Assembly: GCF_029080175.1 (NCBI RefSeq)
Contig: NZ_JARFJC010000049.1
Reading direction: 5' to 3' (one strand)
DNA: 64,000 nt
Source: Luteipulveratus flavus
GTDB lineage: Bacteria > Actinomycetota > Actinomycetes > Actinomycetales > Dermatophilaceae
The first letter of the stretch is position 1, and each line of letters starts with the position of its first letter. The position numbers were made by a program, and so were the translations under genes. The notes under the pieces are model-generated. The model searched no databases, was not told the origin of the DNA, and worked only from the letters and a program-made list of their open reading frames with translations. Below, piece after piece: positions 25,144 to 33,542 of the stretch.

Positions 25144-26421
25144 ATGAGCACCACGGTCCGGTCCACGCCCGCGCGGGTACGTCGCGTGGTCGCCGTGGTG
25201 CTCGCCGTCGGGATCCTGCTCGGCCTGTGCGGGTCGGCGGTCGCCGACGACCCGGGGGACCGCAAGAAGAAGGTCGACAGCCAGATCAGCTCCTCCCAGC
25301 GCGACCTCGACGCGGTGTCGGCGGACCTGACCACGGCGCTGGCCACCCTGAACTCGACCAACCGCAAGGTCGGCGTCGCCCGCACGGCCCTGACCACGGC
25401 GGAGTCGGACCTGCGAGCCGCCAACCGTTACAACGTCGCGATCGGCGGCAAGCTGCGGGTCGCCCAGGCCGACGAGGCGAAGAACACCAGGGCTCTCGGT
25501 GCGAACACCCGCGCCCAGGGCCGTACGAAGGCGCTCGTCGGTGGCCTCGCGCGACAGACGTACATGCAGGGCGGCATGGGCGGGCTGGAGCTGACCCTGC
25601 AGGTGCTCTCCTCCGATCAGGGCGACGTCACCGACGACCTCTCGCTGGCCGACATCGTGCTGCGGCGGCAGAGCGGGGTCCTGCACCGGTTGTCCGGCGA
25701 GCAGGCGGTGGGCAGGGCGACCGGCAACCGGCTGGCCGCCGTCCGCCGCAGCATCACCACGCTGAAGGGGCAGGCGGCCGCGGGCGTGACGCGAGCGACG
25801 ACGGCCCGCAACAAGGCCGCGAACGCCAAGCGCGCCCTCGAGGGGTTGCAGCGCGCCCAGACCGCAGCCGCCGGCAACCTCAAGAAGAAGAAGGACAAGG
25901 AGCTCGCCGACCTGCGCTGGCTGAAGGGGGAGTCCAGCCGGCTGCAGAAGCTCCTCGACGCCCGGGCCGCCGCGCGGGCCAAGAGCTCGCGCGCGGCGGC
26001 GCCCGCCCGGCCGGGCAGCGACGGCCACTTCCTCCAGGGCCCCCGACCGCGCAGCCAGATCCTGTCGCCGTTCGGCTACCGGCTGCACCCGATCCTGCGG
26101 GTCTGGATGCTGCACGCGGGAGTCGACTTCGGCTTCGGCTGCGGAGCCCCGGTGTACGCCGCCGCAGCAGGCGACGTCGTCGAGGCGGGCTACAACGGCG
26201 TGGCCGGCAACAACATCGTCATCGACCACGGTCGCGTCGGCAGCGTGAACGTCGCCTCCCAGTACGAGCACCTCAGCGCGTTCGCGGTCCGCGGCGGTCA
26301 CGTCGCCAAGGGCCAGCTCATCGGGCGCGTCGGCGCGACCGGACGCGCCACCGGTTGCCACCTGCACTTCGCGGTGCTCTCCAACGGCCGGTACGTCGAT
26401 CCGGCGCGCTGGATCGGCTGA
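25144..26421 (+). CDS. M23 peptidoglycan hydrolase with coiled coil (EnvC-like, FtsEX partner)
   Basis: A 425-aa secreted protein. A signal peptide at residues 1-35 is followed by long helical, coiled-coil-like segments (about 38-280), rich in Ala, Lys and Asp, and a C-terminal LytM/M23 domain (about 295-425). The zinc ligands are H324 and D328 in HAGVDF and H408 in HLHF, with H406 as a catalytic partner, so unlike E. coli EnvC this protein should be an active endopeptidase. The fold ends with the family motif YVDPARWIG. Position directly after ftsX with a 10-bp gap and the EnvC-like arrangement suggest control by FtsEX during septum splitting. Confidence 0.88.
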   Translation: MSTTVRSTPARVRRVVAVVLAVGILLGLCGSAVADDPGDRKKKVDSQISSSQRDLDAVSADLTTALATLNSTNRKVGVARTALTTAESDLRAANRYNVAIGGKLRVAQADEAKNTRALGANTRAQGRTKALVGGLARQTYMQGGMGGLELTLQVLSSDQGDVTDDLSLADIVLRRQSGVLHRLSGEQAVGRATGNRLAAVRRSITTLKGQAAAGVTRATTARNKAANAKRALEGLQRAQTAAAGNLKKKKDKELADLRWLKGESSRLQKLLDARAAARAKSSRAAAPARPGSDGHFLQGPRPRSQILSPFGYRLHPILRVWMLHAGVDFGFGCGAPVYAAAAGDVVEAGYNGVAGNNIVIDHGRVGSVNVASQYEHLSAFAVRGGHVAKGQLIGRVGATGRATGCHLHFAVLSNGRYVDPARWIG

Positions 26422-26489
26422 GCCCGAGCCTGCGGCGCAGCGGTATCGTCCTGTGCTGACCTTCGGGCGAGAGCACGCTGTCGTATGAG

Positions 26490-27956
26490 GTGAGTGTGGC
26501 CAGCAATGTGACAGCCGGGGTGTCCCGCCCCGGCCCGGTTCCCGCGCGTCCGGAGTGGTCTGACGGGCGGCGCGCCCGGTGGCTCACCGTCGCCGGCGTG
26601 TGGTGCGTGGCCTTCGCGCTGTACGCCGTGCTCGCCCTCTCGCGGTGGAACGCCGGGCTGGTGACCAGCTTCGACCTCGGCATCTTCAGTCAGAGCGCCG
26701 ACTCCTACGCCTCCGGCCGGCTGCCCGTGTCGCACATCCGCGAGCTGTCGCTGCTGGGCGACCACTTCAGCCCGATCATGTCGGTCTTCGGCGTCGTGTG
26801 GCTGGTGTGGAGCGACCCGAGGGCCCTGCTCCTCGCGCAGGCCGCCCTGCTGGCGCTCGCGGTCGCGGGCGTCGCGGCCCTGGCCCTGCGATGGCTCCGA
26901 CCGGTGCAGGCGGTCGCGGTCGTCGTCGCGCTGCTGCTCAGCCGCGGACTCCTGGCCGCCGTGCTCTTCGACGTCCACGAGGTCGCCTTCGCCGCTCCGC
27001 TGCTGGTCGTGCTGTGCTGGGCCGTCGCGACCGAGCGCTTCCGGATCGGGCTGCTGGCGGCCGCCGTCCTGCTGCTGGTGAAGGAGGACCTCGGCCTGAC
27101 CGTCGGCGCGGCCGGGGTCGCATGGTGGCTGTTCCACGGCCGGCCCTCCGTGCGCCGGGCGGCGACGTTCGTCCTGCTCGGGATCGTCGGCATGGTGGTC
27201 GCCATGGCCACGGTGGCGCACTTCAGCCCGACCGGTGCGAGCGGCTATCTGGGGTACTTCAGCCTCGGGAGCACGCACGCTCCGGCGGTGCTGGCCGACG
27301 ACTCCGGGCAGTGGTTCGAGCGCTTCGCCCCGCTGGTCCTGTTCGCCTCCAGCGCGATGATCGTCGGTCTGCGCTCGCCGCTGGCGGTGATCGCCGCGCC
27401 GACGCTGGCCTGGAGGGTGCTCTCCTCCAACCCGTCCTACTGGCACATCGACTTCCACTACGACGTCGTCCCCACGGTGGTGGCCGCGTGCGCCGCGGTC
27501 GAGGGTCTGCGCCGCTGCCGGTGGACGCCGCGCGTCCAGTGGCTGCTGATCGCCAGTGCTGCGCTCTCCGTGGTCCTCGGCGCGACGCAGGTCGCCCATC
27601 GCGCCTCCGCCGACGTCGTCCCCGGTCCCCGCGTGCACCAGGTCGACGCCGTCGCCGCCCACCTCGCGGGCGGCACCCGCGTGGCCGCGCTCAACAACGT
27701 CGGCCCGTACCTGGTCGCTCGGCACGACGTCTACAACCTGTCGACGACGTCGCGCGCCCCGGTGGACTACGCCGCCTTCGTGGACCGACCCGAGTGGGAT
27801 TTCCTCTACTCGATGTGCGACCGGCGGGCTCTGCTCGACCTGGCCGGCTCCCGGGGGTGGGACGTCCAGCGTTCCGGGGACGTGGTGCTCGTCCGGTTCC
27901 CGAGGCGGATGCCGTTGCCGGTGCTGTGCGGCGACCGGTCCACCGGATCGGGCTAG
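26490..27956 (+). CDS. DUF2079 multi-pass membrane protein
   Basis: A 488-aa integral membrane protein with about ten hydrophobic helices. The DUF2079 core is near the N-terminus: SFDLGIFSQSADSYASGRLP, then LLGDHFSPIM, then YFSLGSTH in mid-protein. These motifs resemble those of glycosyltransferase-C-type membrane enzymes, and an extracytoplasmic sugar-transfer role is a reasonable guess but unproven. The C-terminal 100 residues are soluble, with two cysteines. GTG at 26490 is used; another GTG six nt later is possible. It follows the ftsX-hydrolase pair on the same strand and precedes smpB. Confidence 0.8.
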   Translation: MSVASNVTAGVSRPGPVPARPEWSDGRRARWLTVAGVWCVAFALYAVLALSRWNAGLVTSFDLGIFSQSADSYASGRLPVSHIRELSLLGDHFSPIMSVFGVVWLVWSDPRALLLAQAALLALAVAGVAALALRWLRPVQAVAVVVALLLSRGLLAAVLFDVHEVAFAAPLLVVLCWAVATERFRIGLLAAAVLLLVKEDLGLTVGAAGVAWWLFHGRPSVRRAATFVLLGIVGMVVAMATVAHFSPTGASGYLGYFSLGSTHAPAVLADDSGQWFERFAPLVLFASSAMIVGLRSPLAVIAAPTLAWRVLSSNPSYWHIDFHYDVVPTVVAACAAVEGLRRCRWTPRVQWLLIASAALSVVLGATQVAHRASADVVPGPRVHQVDAVAAHLAGGTRVAALNNVGPYLVARHDVYNLSTTSRAPVDYAAFVDRPEWDFLYSMCDRRALLDLAGSRGWDVQRSGDVVLVRFPRRMPLPVLCGDRSTGSG

Positions 27957-27980
27957 GGCACAACCGCGCGACGAATCGCG

Positions 27981-28014
27981 TTGCAGAGGTGACCCCACCG
28001 GCAGGTACGGTGGG
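27981..28014 (+). promoter_or_regulatory. possible smpB promoter with internal hairpin
   Basis: TTGCAG (27981-27986) and TACGGT (28006-28011) could be -35 and -10 with a long 19-bp spacer. CCCACCG (27994-28000) and CGGTGGG (28008-28014) form a 7-bp inverted repeat overlapping the -10, which may instead be the terminator of the preceding gene. Confidence 0.35.
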
Positions 28015-28082
28015 TCGCCGCGCAGGAGCCGTCGTACCGAACCCGTCGGGCGAGCCGAGCAGAGCAGGAAGGAGGCGCGGAC

Positions 28083-28553
28083 ATGCCGAAGGAGAAGGGC
28101 AACAAGGTCGTCGCCTCCAACCGCAAGGCCCGGCACGACTACCTCATCGAGGACACCGTCGAGGCCGGTCTGGTCCTGATGGGCACCGAGGTGAAGTCGC
28201 TGCGGATGGGCCGTGCGTCGCTGGTCGACGGGTTCGCCACCGAGTACCGCGGCGAGCTGTGGCTCGAGGGCGTCTACATCCCCGAGTACCTCCAGGGCAC
28301 CTGGACCAACCACTCCGCCCGGCGTCGCCGCAAGCTGCTGATGCACCGGCACGAGATGGACAAGCTGATCCGCAAGAGCCAGGAGTCCGGCCACACGCTC
28401 GTGCCGCTGTCGCTGTACTTCAAGGACGGCCGGGTCAAGGTCGAGATCGCCCTGGCCAAGGGCAAGAAGCAGTACGACAAGCGCCAGTCGCTGCGCGAGC
28501 GGCAGGACCGCCGCGAGGCCGACCGCGCCATGTCGGTCCGCCGCCGCGGCTGA
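28083..28553 (+). CDS. smpB: SsrA-binding protein SmpB
   Basis: A 156-aa RNA-binding protein required for trans-translation; it brings tmRNA to stalled ribosomes. Family motifs are NRKARHDYLIEDTVEAGLVLMGTEVKSLR at the N-terminus and LMHRHEMDKL, LVPLSLYF and LAKGKKQYDKRQSLRERQDRREADR at the C-terminus; the last is the basic tail that enters the decoding centre. The ATG is preceded by AGGAAGGAGG. The tmRNA gene ssrA is on the same strand about 7.8 kb downstream. Confidence 0.96.
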   Translation: MPKEKGNKVVASNRKARHDYLIEDTVEAGLVLMGTEVKSLRMGRASLVDGFATEYRGELWLEGVYIPEYLQGTWTNHSARRRRKLLMHRHEMDKLIRKSQESGHTLVPLSLYFKDGRVKVEIALAKGKKQYDKRQSLRERQDRREADRAMSVRRRG

Positions 28554-28581
28554 CCCGCCCGCGCATGGGAGAGTGACGCCC

Positions 28582-30480
28582 ATGCGTCGGACGTGGGCCG
28601 TGGTCGCGGCCGTTCTCGGGCTGCTGGCCCTGCTCGTCATCGGTCCGGTCGGCTCGGCGAGCGCCGCCGACGGGGAGCGCATCCGCTCCTTCGAGGCGGA
28701 CTACGACGTCCGCCCGGACGGCTCGGTCCGGGTCACCGAGCACCTGACCTGGCAGTTCGCCGGCGACCGGTCGCACGGCATCAAGCGCAACATCATCACC
28801 TCCCAGGGCTACGAGCCCGACCCGTCCCGGTACCGCGCGTACCCGATCGGCGAGGTCACCGCGTCCAGCCCGTCCGGCGCGCCCGCCGACGTCGACCTGC
28901 AGCAGCTCGGCGCCAACACCGTGATCCGCATCGGCGACCCGGACGAGACCGTCAGTGGTACGCAGCGGTACGACGTGTCGTACACGCTGGGCCACGTCGT
29001 GAACGACCAGCCCGACCACGTCGAGCTGTACTGGAACGTCACGGGTGCGCAGACGTCCATCCCGACCGACGCGGTGAAGGTGACCGTCCGTGGCCCCGGC
29101 GCGGTCAGCAGGACGGCCTGCTACTACGGGCTGACGCAGGAGTCCAAGCAGTGCGGGTCCACGCCCGGGCAGACGGCGACGTACACCGCGTCCGGGCTGC
29201 AGGGCTTCGAGCAGATGACCGTCGTGGCCGCCTTCCCGAAGGCCGGGTTCACCGGCACCGCACCGGACCTGCGTGAGGGCAACCCCGACTCCTACGACCG
29301 GAACGACCGTGGTGGGCTGGGGGACAACCTGACCCCGGACCAGCGCCGGGCGGTGCAGGGTGTCTCGCTCGGCGCCGGCGTGCTGCTGCCGGTGCTCGCT
29401 GCCTCGGGCATGGGCCTGCTGGTGTGGAAGCGCGGCCGGGACGAGCGCTACGCCGCGGCCGTCCCCGGGCTGACGCCGCTTCCCGGTCAGGACGACCGGG
29501 TGGTCCGCGGGAGAGGTCCGGCGCCGGCCGTCCAGTTCCAGCCGCCGCAAGGGGTACGGCCCGGCCTGATGGGCACGGTCATCGACGAGGACGCGGGCAC
29601 CGTCGACGTCAGCGCCACGGTGGTCGACCTGGCGGTCCGCGGTTACCTGCGGATGGCGGAGGTCGAGTCCAGCGGCCTGTTCAAGAGCACCGACTGGGAG
29701 CTGACCCGGACCCGCGCCGAGGGCGAGCAACCTCTGCTGGACTACGAGCAGATCGTCCTGGACGGCCTGTTCGAGAGCGGCGACGTGGTCCGGCTGTCCG
29801 CCCTGAAGAACCACTTCGCACCGACGCTGCAGCAGGCGAAGTCGTACATGTACCTCGAGACGATCCGCCGGGGGTGGTTCCGGCGGTCGCCCGAGACGGC
29901 ACGCAGCCGATGGAAGGCCGTCGGCTTCCTGCTGATCGGCGCCGCTGTGCTCGGCTTCTTCGTGCTCCCCGCGATCATGCGCGCCGCGATCGGCATCCCG
30001 ATCGGGCTCGCGCTCGCCGGGGCCGTCGTGATCTGGCTGGGTCGCCACATGGCCGCCAAGACCGCGGACGGGTCGGCCGTCGCGGCGCAGTCGCTCGGGT
30101 TCCGCCACTATCTCGAGACCGCCGAGGCGAACCAGATCCGGTTCGAGGAGGCCGAGCAGATCTTCAGCCGCTACCTGCCGTACGCCGTCGTGTTCGGCAT
30201 CGCCGACCGCTGGGCGGCCGTCTTCGGCCAGGTTGCCGAGGCCGCGCAGGCCGCGGGCCGGCCGCTGGTCATGCCGCTCTGGTATGTCCCGCTCGGCTCG
30301 GGCTTCCCCAGCTTCGGTGGCATCGCCGAGGGCGTCGACGCGTTCGGGACGGTGGCGTCCGGCACGTTCGTCAGCACGCCGGGCTCCTCCGGTGGGAGCG
30401 GCTTCGGTGGTGGCGGCTTCTCCGGTGGCGGCGGGTTCAGCGGCGGTGGCGGCGGAGGCGGCGGCTCCAGCTCCTGGTGA
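28582..30480 (+). CDS. DUF2207 membrane protein with glycine-rich tail
   Basis: A 632-aa protein. A signal peptide (ending GSASA) leads to an extracytoplasmic DUF2207 domain (about 30-230; ERIRSFEADYDVRPDGSVRVTEHLTWQF), a transmembrane helix near 260, a cytoplasmic domain of about 150 residues, two closely spaced helices near 445-490, and a C-terminal tail of Gly/Ser repeats ending GGGGGGGGSSSW. DUF2207 proteins are of unknown function. The ATG at 28582 is preferred because GGGAGAG stands 8 nt upstream; the in-frame GTG at 28573 overlaps that site. The gene ends before a convergent biotin-carrier gene and a palindrome-rich terminator region. Confidence 0.82.
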   Translation: MRRTWAVVAAVLGLLALLVIGPVGSASAADGERIRSFEADYDVRPDGSVRVTEHLTWQFAGDRSHGIKRNIITSQGYEPDPSRYRAYPIGEVTASSPSGAPADVDLQQLGANTVIRIGDPDETVSGTQRYDVSYTLGHVVNDQPDHVELYWNVTGAQTSIPTDAVKVTVRGPGAVSRTACYYGLTQESKQCGSTPGQTATYTASGLQGFEQMTVVAAFPKAGFTGTAPDLREGNPDSYDRNDRGGLGDNLTPDQRRAVQGVSLGAGVLLPVLAASGMGLLVWKRGRDERYAAAVPGLTPLPGQDDRVVRGRGPAPAVQFQPPQGVRPGLMGTVIDEDAGTVDVSATVVDLAVRGYLRMAEVESSGLFKSTDWELTRTRAEGEQPLLDYEQIVLDGLFESGDVVRLSALKNHFAPTLQQAKSYMYLETIRRGWFRRSPETARSRWKAVGFLLIGAAVLGFFVLPAIMRAAIGIPIGLALAGAVVIWLGRHMAAKTADGSAVAAQSLGFRHYLETAEANQIRFEEAEQIFSRYLPYAVVFGIADRWAAVFGQVAEAAQAAGRPLVMPLWYVPLGSGFPSFGGIAEGVDAFGTVASGTFVSTPGSSGGSGFGGGGFSGGGGFSGGGGGGGGSSSW

Positions 30481-30509
30481 TGCTCACCGGTGCGGCGCGG
30501 CTGCGCGGT

Positions 30510-30562
30510 GGTGGTCAGGAGGTGAGCCATACCTCACGTCCTGACCACCGGTGGTCAGGAGG
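30510..30562. terminator. alternative hairpins from a triple repeat, bidirectional terminator
   Basis: GGTGGTCAGGA occurs at 30510 and 30550, and its reverse complement at 30539-30549. The first copy can form a stem of about 17 bp with one mismatch around CATA. The complement and the second copy abut to make a perfect 20-bp palindrome at 30540-30559. It lies between convergent genes ending at 30480 and 30568. Confidence 0.6.
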
Positions 30563-30567
30563 ACGGG

Positions 30568-30861
30568 TCAGGCGGGCGCGATGAGAGCGATCAGGTCGCC
30601 GCCCTGGACGTGCGCATGGTCGGCGAACGCGAGCTGCTGCACCCGGCCGGCCGCCGGCGCGGCGATCGCGGCCTCCATCTTCATCGCCTCGATGGACGCG
30701 ATCGGCTGACCCCGCAGGACGGAATCGCCCTCACGCACCAGGACCGTGGCCACACCGGCGAACGGCGCCGCCACCCGTTCGGCGCGCACGGTCTCGCCCG
30801 GTGCCGGAGCGACCGGCGCGCCGGCGGCGCCGTCCTCGGTGGCCGAGCGGCTGCGGATCAT
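30568..30861 (-). CDS. stand-alone biotin/lipoyl carrier domain protein
   Basis: A 97-aa biotinyl carrier domain. Residues about 28-97 form the flattened barrel with the biotinylation motif EAMKM; the target lysine is followed by EAAIAAPAAGRV. The mirror motif before it is VREGDSVLRGQPIASI. Such carriers serve biotin-dependent carboxylases such as acetyl-CoA or propionyl-CoA carboxylase, or urea carboxylase. No carboxylase subunit is encoded nearby, so the partner is unknown; the domain may be a detached BCCP. The N-terminal 25 residues are a charged Ala/Pro-rich linker. It converges with the DUF2207 gene. Confidence 0.85.
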   Translation of the reverse strand: MIRSRSATEDGAAGAPVAPAPGETVRAERVAAPFAGVATVLVREGDSVLRGQPIASIEAMKMEAAIAAPAAGRVQQLAFADHAHVQGGDLIALIAPA

Positions 30862-30977
30862 GGACGGACTCCCGGTGACTCGGAGGCGGGCAGGGCAGAG
30901 CCTAACGGGGTACGCCGAAGGGGCCGGGGTGCGGACAGCACCCCGACCCCTTCGGCCGGTTCCCCCGATGGACCGGA

Positions 30978-32543
30978 TCAGCCGACGTGCACGGCCTCGT
31001 GACCGTCGGTCGCCAGCTCCTCGTGCTTGACGTTGAGGAACAGGAACGTCGCGATCGCGCCGACGAGGATCATCCCGGCCGCGACCCAGAAGCCCTGGGT
31101 CGAGGCGAAGGTCTGGATCTCATGGCCGTACTGCGCCTGGAACTGCTTGGCCGCGGCGGCCTTCTCCGCAGCCGTCGTGGGCATGGGCAGACCCTTGGCC
31201 TGCGCCTGCTGCATGACCTGGGTCATCAGCTCTTTGCCCTTGTCGGTCGCCGCGCTGGAGAAGACGGTCGACAGGGCCGCGATGCCGACGGCACCACCGA
31301 TCTGCTGAGCCGTGTTGAGCGCGGACGCCGCGGCGCCGGAGTCGTTGGCGCTGATGCGCGCGGTCGCCGTCATGGTCAGCGGGATGAACAGGAACGCCAT
31401 CCCGATCGACTGCAGGACGATCCACGGCAGCAGCCCGGTGAGATAGGTGCTCTCGGTGGTCAGGTGGGTGTAGCCCCACATGCCCAGCGCGGCGAGGATG
31501 CCACCGGTGCCGGCGATCCAGCGCGGGTCGATCTTGCCGACCAGGCTGGACGCGATGCCGGCCGCGACGGCGATGCCGACGCTGAACGGCAGGAAGGAGA
31601 AGCCCGCCTTGACCGGGGAGTACCCGAGCACCTGCTGCACGAACAGGCCGAGGAAGAAGAACATCGCGAACATGCCCGCGCCGACGAGGAGCATCGCGAA
31701 CAGGCTCACCGCGCGGTTGCGGTCAGCCAGGATGCGCAGCGGCAGCAGCGGGTGCTTGGCCCGCTGCTCGACGAGGACGAACACGCCGAGCAGGGCGATG
31801 CCGCCGATGAGCGGGACCAGGGTCTGCAGATCGCCCCACGACGCGCCCTGCTCCGCAGCGTGCGAGAGGCCGTAGACGATGCCGAACAGTCCGCCGGTAC
31901 CGACCACGGCACCGGGCATGTCGACCGTCGCGTCGTTGCCCTCCGACTCCACGAGGTAGCGGGGGGCCATGGCGGCGACGAACAGGCCGATCGGCACGTT
32001 GACGAAGAACGTCCAGCGCCAGTCCACCTCGGTCAGGACGCCACCGAGGATCAGGCCGACGGCCGCGCCGGCACCCGACATGGCGGCGTAGACCGCCATC
32101 GCGCGGTTGCGCTCCTTGCCTGCGGGGAACGTGGTGTTGATCAGGGCCAGAGCGGCCGGTGACGCCAGTGCCGCGCCGGCGCCCTGCAAGGCACGCGAGG
32201 CGAGCAGCAAGGACTCGTTCGGGGCGATGCCGCCGAGCAGCGAGGCCATGGCGAAGAGAATGACACCCCAGAAGAACATCCGGCGTCGGCCGAACAGGTC
32301 TCCCAGCCGGCCGCCGAGCAGCAGCAGGCTGCCGAAGGCGAGGGCGTACGCGGTCACGACCCACTGACGGTTGGCGTCGGTGAAGCCGAGGTCGGTCTGG
32401 ATCTTGGGCAGAGCGATGTTCACGATGCTCGCGTCGAGCACGATCATCAGCTGGGCGCTGGCGATGACCACCAGCGCGAGCATCAGGTTGCGGGAGCCGG
32501 TCTGCTCCTGCGGTCCTGACGCTGTTTCGACAGACGTCGACAT
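30978..32543 (-). CDS. MFS drug:H+ antiporter, DHA2 (14-TM) family
   Basis: A 521-aa EmrB/QacA-type efflux protein with about 14 transmembrane segments. Motif A is GRLGDLFGRRRMFF. Motif D1/antiporter segments appear as MIVLDASIVNIALPKIQTDLGF at TM1 and WVVTAYALAFGSLLLLGGRL. The start MSTSVETASG has AGGGAGG about 9 nt upstream. It is downstream of and on the same strand as the TetR gene (94 bp gap), so the two probably form a self-regulated efflux operon. The C-terminus is a short hydrophilic tail. Confidence 0.9.
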   Translation of the reverse strand: MSTSVETASGPQEQTGSRNLMLALVVIASAQLMIVLDASIVNIALPKIQTDLGFTDANRQWVVTAYALAFGSLLLLGGRLGDLFGRRRMFFWGVILFAMASLLGGIAPNESLLLASRALQGAGAALASPAALALINTTFPAGKERNRAMAVYAAMSGAGAAVGLILGGVLTEVDWRWTFFVNVPIGLFVAAMAPRYLVESEGNDATVDMPGAVVGTGGLFGIVYGLSHAAEQGASWGDLQTLVPLIGGIALLGVFVLVEQRAKHPLLPLRILADRNRAVSLFAMLLVGAGMFAMFFFLGLFVQQVLGYSPVKAGFSFLPFSVGIAVAAGIASSLVGKIDPRWIAGTGGILAALGMWGYTHLTTESTYLTGLLPWIVLQSIGMAFLFIPLTMTATARISANDSGAAASALNTAQQIGGAVGIAALSTVFSSAATDKGKELMTQVMQQAQAKGLPMPTTAAEKAAAAKQFQAQYGHEIQTFASTQGFWVAAGMILVGAIATFLFLNVKHEELATDGHEAVHVG

Positions 32544-32637
32544 GGCGGGTTCCCTCCCTGGGAGTCCGTGGGATGTGCGGTGTGGGTTCTGAGTCGAGTG
32601 TGGAACGGCTGGCGGACAGATGCTGTCCGCGATGAGG

Positions 32638-33270
32638 TCAGCCGGTCGTGGTGGCCGACTGCTGCGGGTCGGGAGTGGGCAGGGTGGCCGCGCACGCCGG
32701 GAGCAGGACCTGCTCGACGACGCGACGCATGTGTTCAGTGGTAGGACCCGTGCCGAGCTCCACACTGTGACGTATGGCCATCGCCGGGATGACCGATGCG
32801 AGCAGCGCCAGGTCGGCGTCCGGGCCGATCTCGCCGCGCTGCTGGGCGCGCTCGAACGCTGCCAGCAGCAGCTCGTAGCGCGGCCGGATGATCTGCTCCT
32901 CGACCTGGGTCCGCAGGTCGTCGTCGCGGTGGACCGCGGCGACGATCGCGGCCATCACCGACGGGAGCAGCTCGGTGGCCTCGGCGTCACCACAGGTGAG
33001 CGCCTCGAGGTCGCCGCGCAGCGAGCCGGTGTCCAGGCGGTCGAGGTCGTTGTCGGGACAGACCTTGACCTGGCTGACCGCGGCGACCACCAGGTCGGCC
33101 TTGGTCGGCCAGCGTCGGTAGAGGGTCGCCTTGCCGGCCCGCACGCGGGCCGCCACCAGGTCGAAGGTGAGCTTGTCGTAGCCCACCTCGACGAGAGCCT
33201 CCAGGACACCGTCCAGCACCGCGTCCTCGCGGTCGCCCGCGATCCGTGGCCGTGCAGCGGTGCCCGTCAT
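32638..33270 (-). CDS. TetR family regulator of the adjacent efflux gene
   Basis: A 210-aa TetR repressor. The HTH is DKLTFDLVAARVRAGKATLYRRWPTKADLVVAAV (about residues 32-65). The C-terminal domain is of the TetR_C type often found next to DHA2 transporters, with VHRDDDLRTQVEEQIIRPRY. The ATG at 33270 is fixed by GGGAGAG just upstream; an in-frame start 105 nt earlier would run through the predicted operator. The candidate operator at 33381-33396 lies upstream. Confidence 0.85.
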   Translation of the reverse strand: MTGTAARPRIAGDREDAVLDGVLEALVEVGYDKLTFDLVAARVRAGKATLYRRWPTKADLVVAAVSQVKVCPDNDLDRLDTGSLRGDLEALTCGDAEATELLPSVMAAIVAAVHRDDDLRTQVEEQIIRPRYELLLAAFERAQQRGEIGPDADLALLASVIPAMAIRHSVELGTGPTTEHMRRVVEQVLLPACAATLPTPDPQQSATTTG

Positions 33271-33380
33271 GCGCTCTCCCTCGGGAATAGCCCGGTCGTG
33301 CCGGGATCTTGTCGTGATCGTGCGGTGCCACCTGCGCAGGAGCGCTCGGTCGGTGCCGCTGATACAGATGAACAACAGAT

Positions 33381-33396
33381 GGAACTGAACTGTTCC
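33381..33396. promoter_or_regulatory. inverted repeat, candidate TetR operator
   Basis: GGAAC-TGAACT-GTTCC, with the inner perfect palindrome GAACTGTTC at 33387-33395, lies 110 bp upstream of the tetR ATG. The 272-bp gap to tmsA holds this site and presumably the promoters of tetR and tmsA. Confidence 0.45.
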
Positions 33397-33542
33397 GTTC
33401 TACTCAAGGCAGCGTAAACCCGGTGCGCCGGCCCCGCCAACCGGGATTCGATGTGACCACGGCCACACGCGTGGCGGGCTCCCGCCGGAGCGCGCGGAGG
33501 TGCAGTCTTGGCATGACGTGGCGTCCAGCGAAGGAGCAGCGG

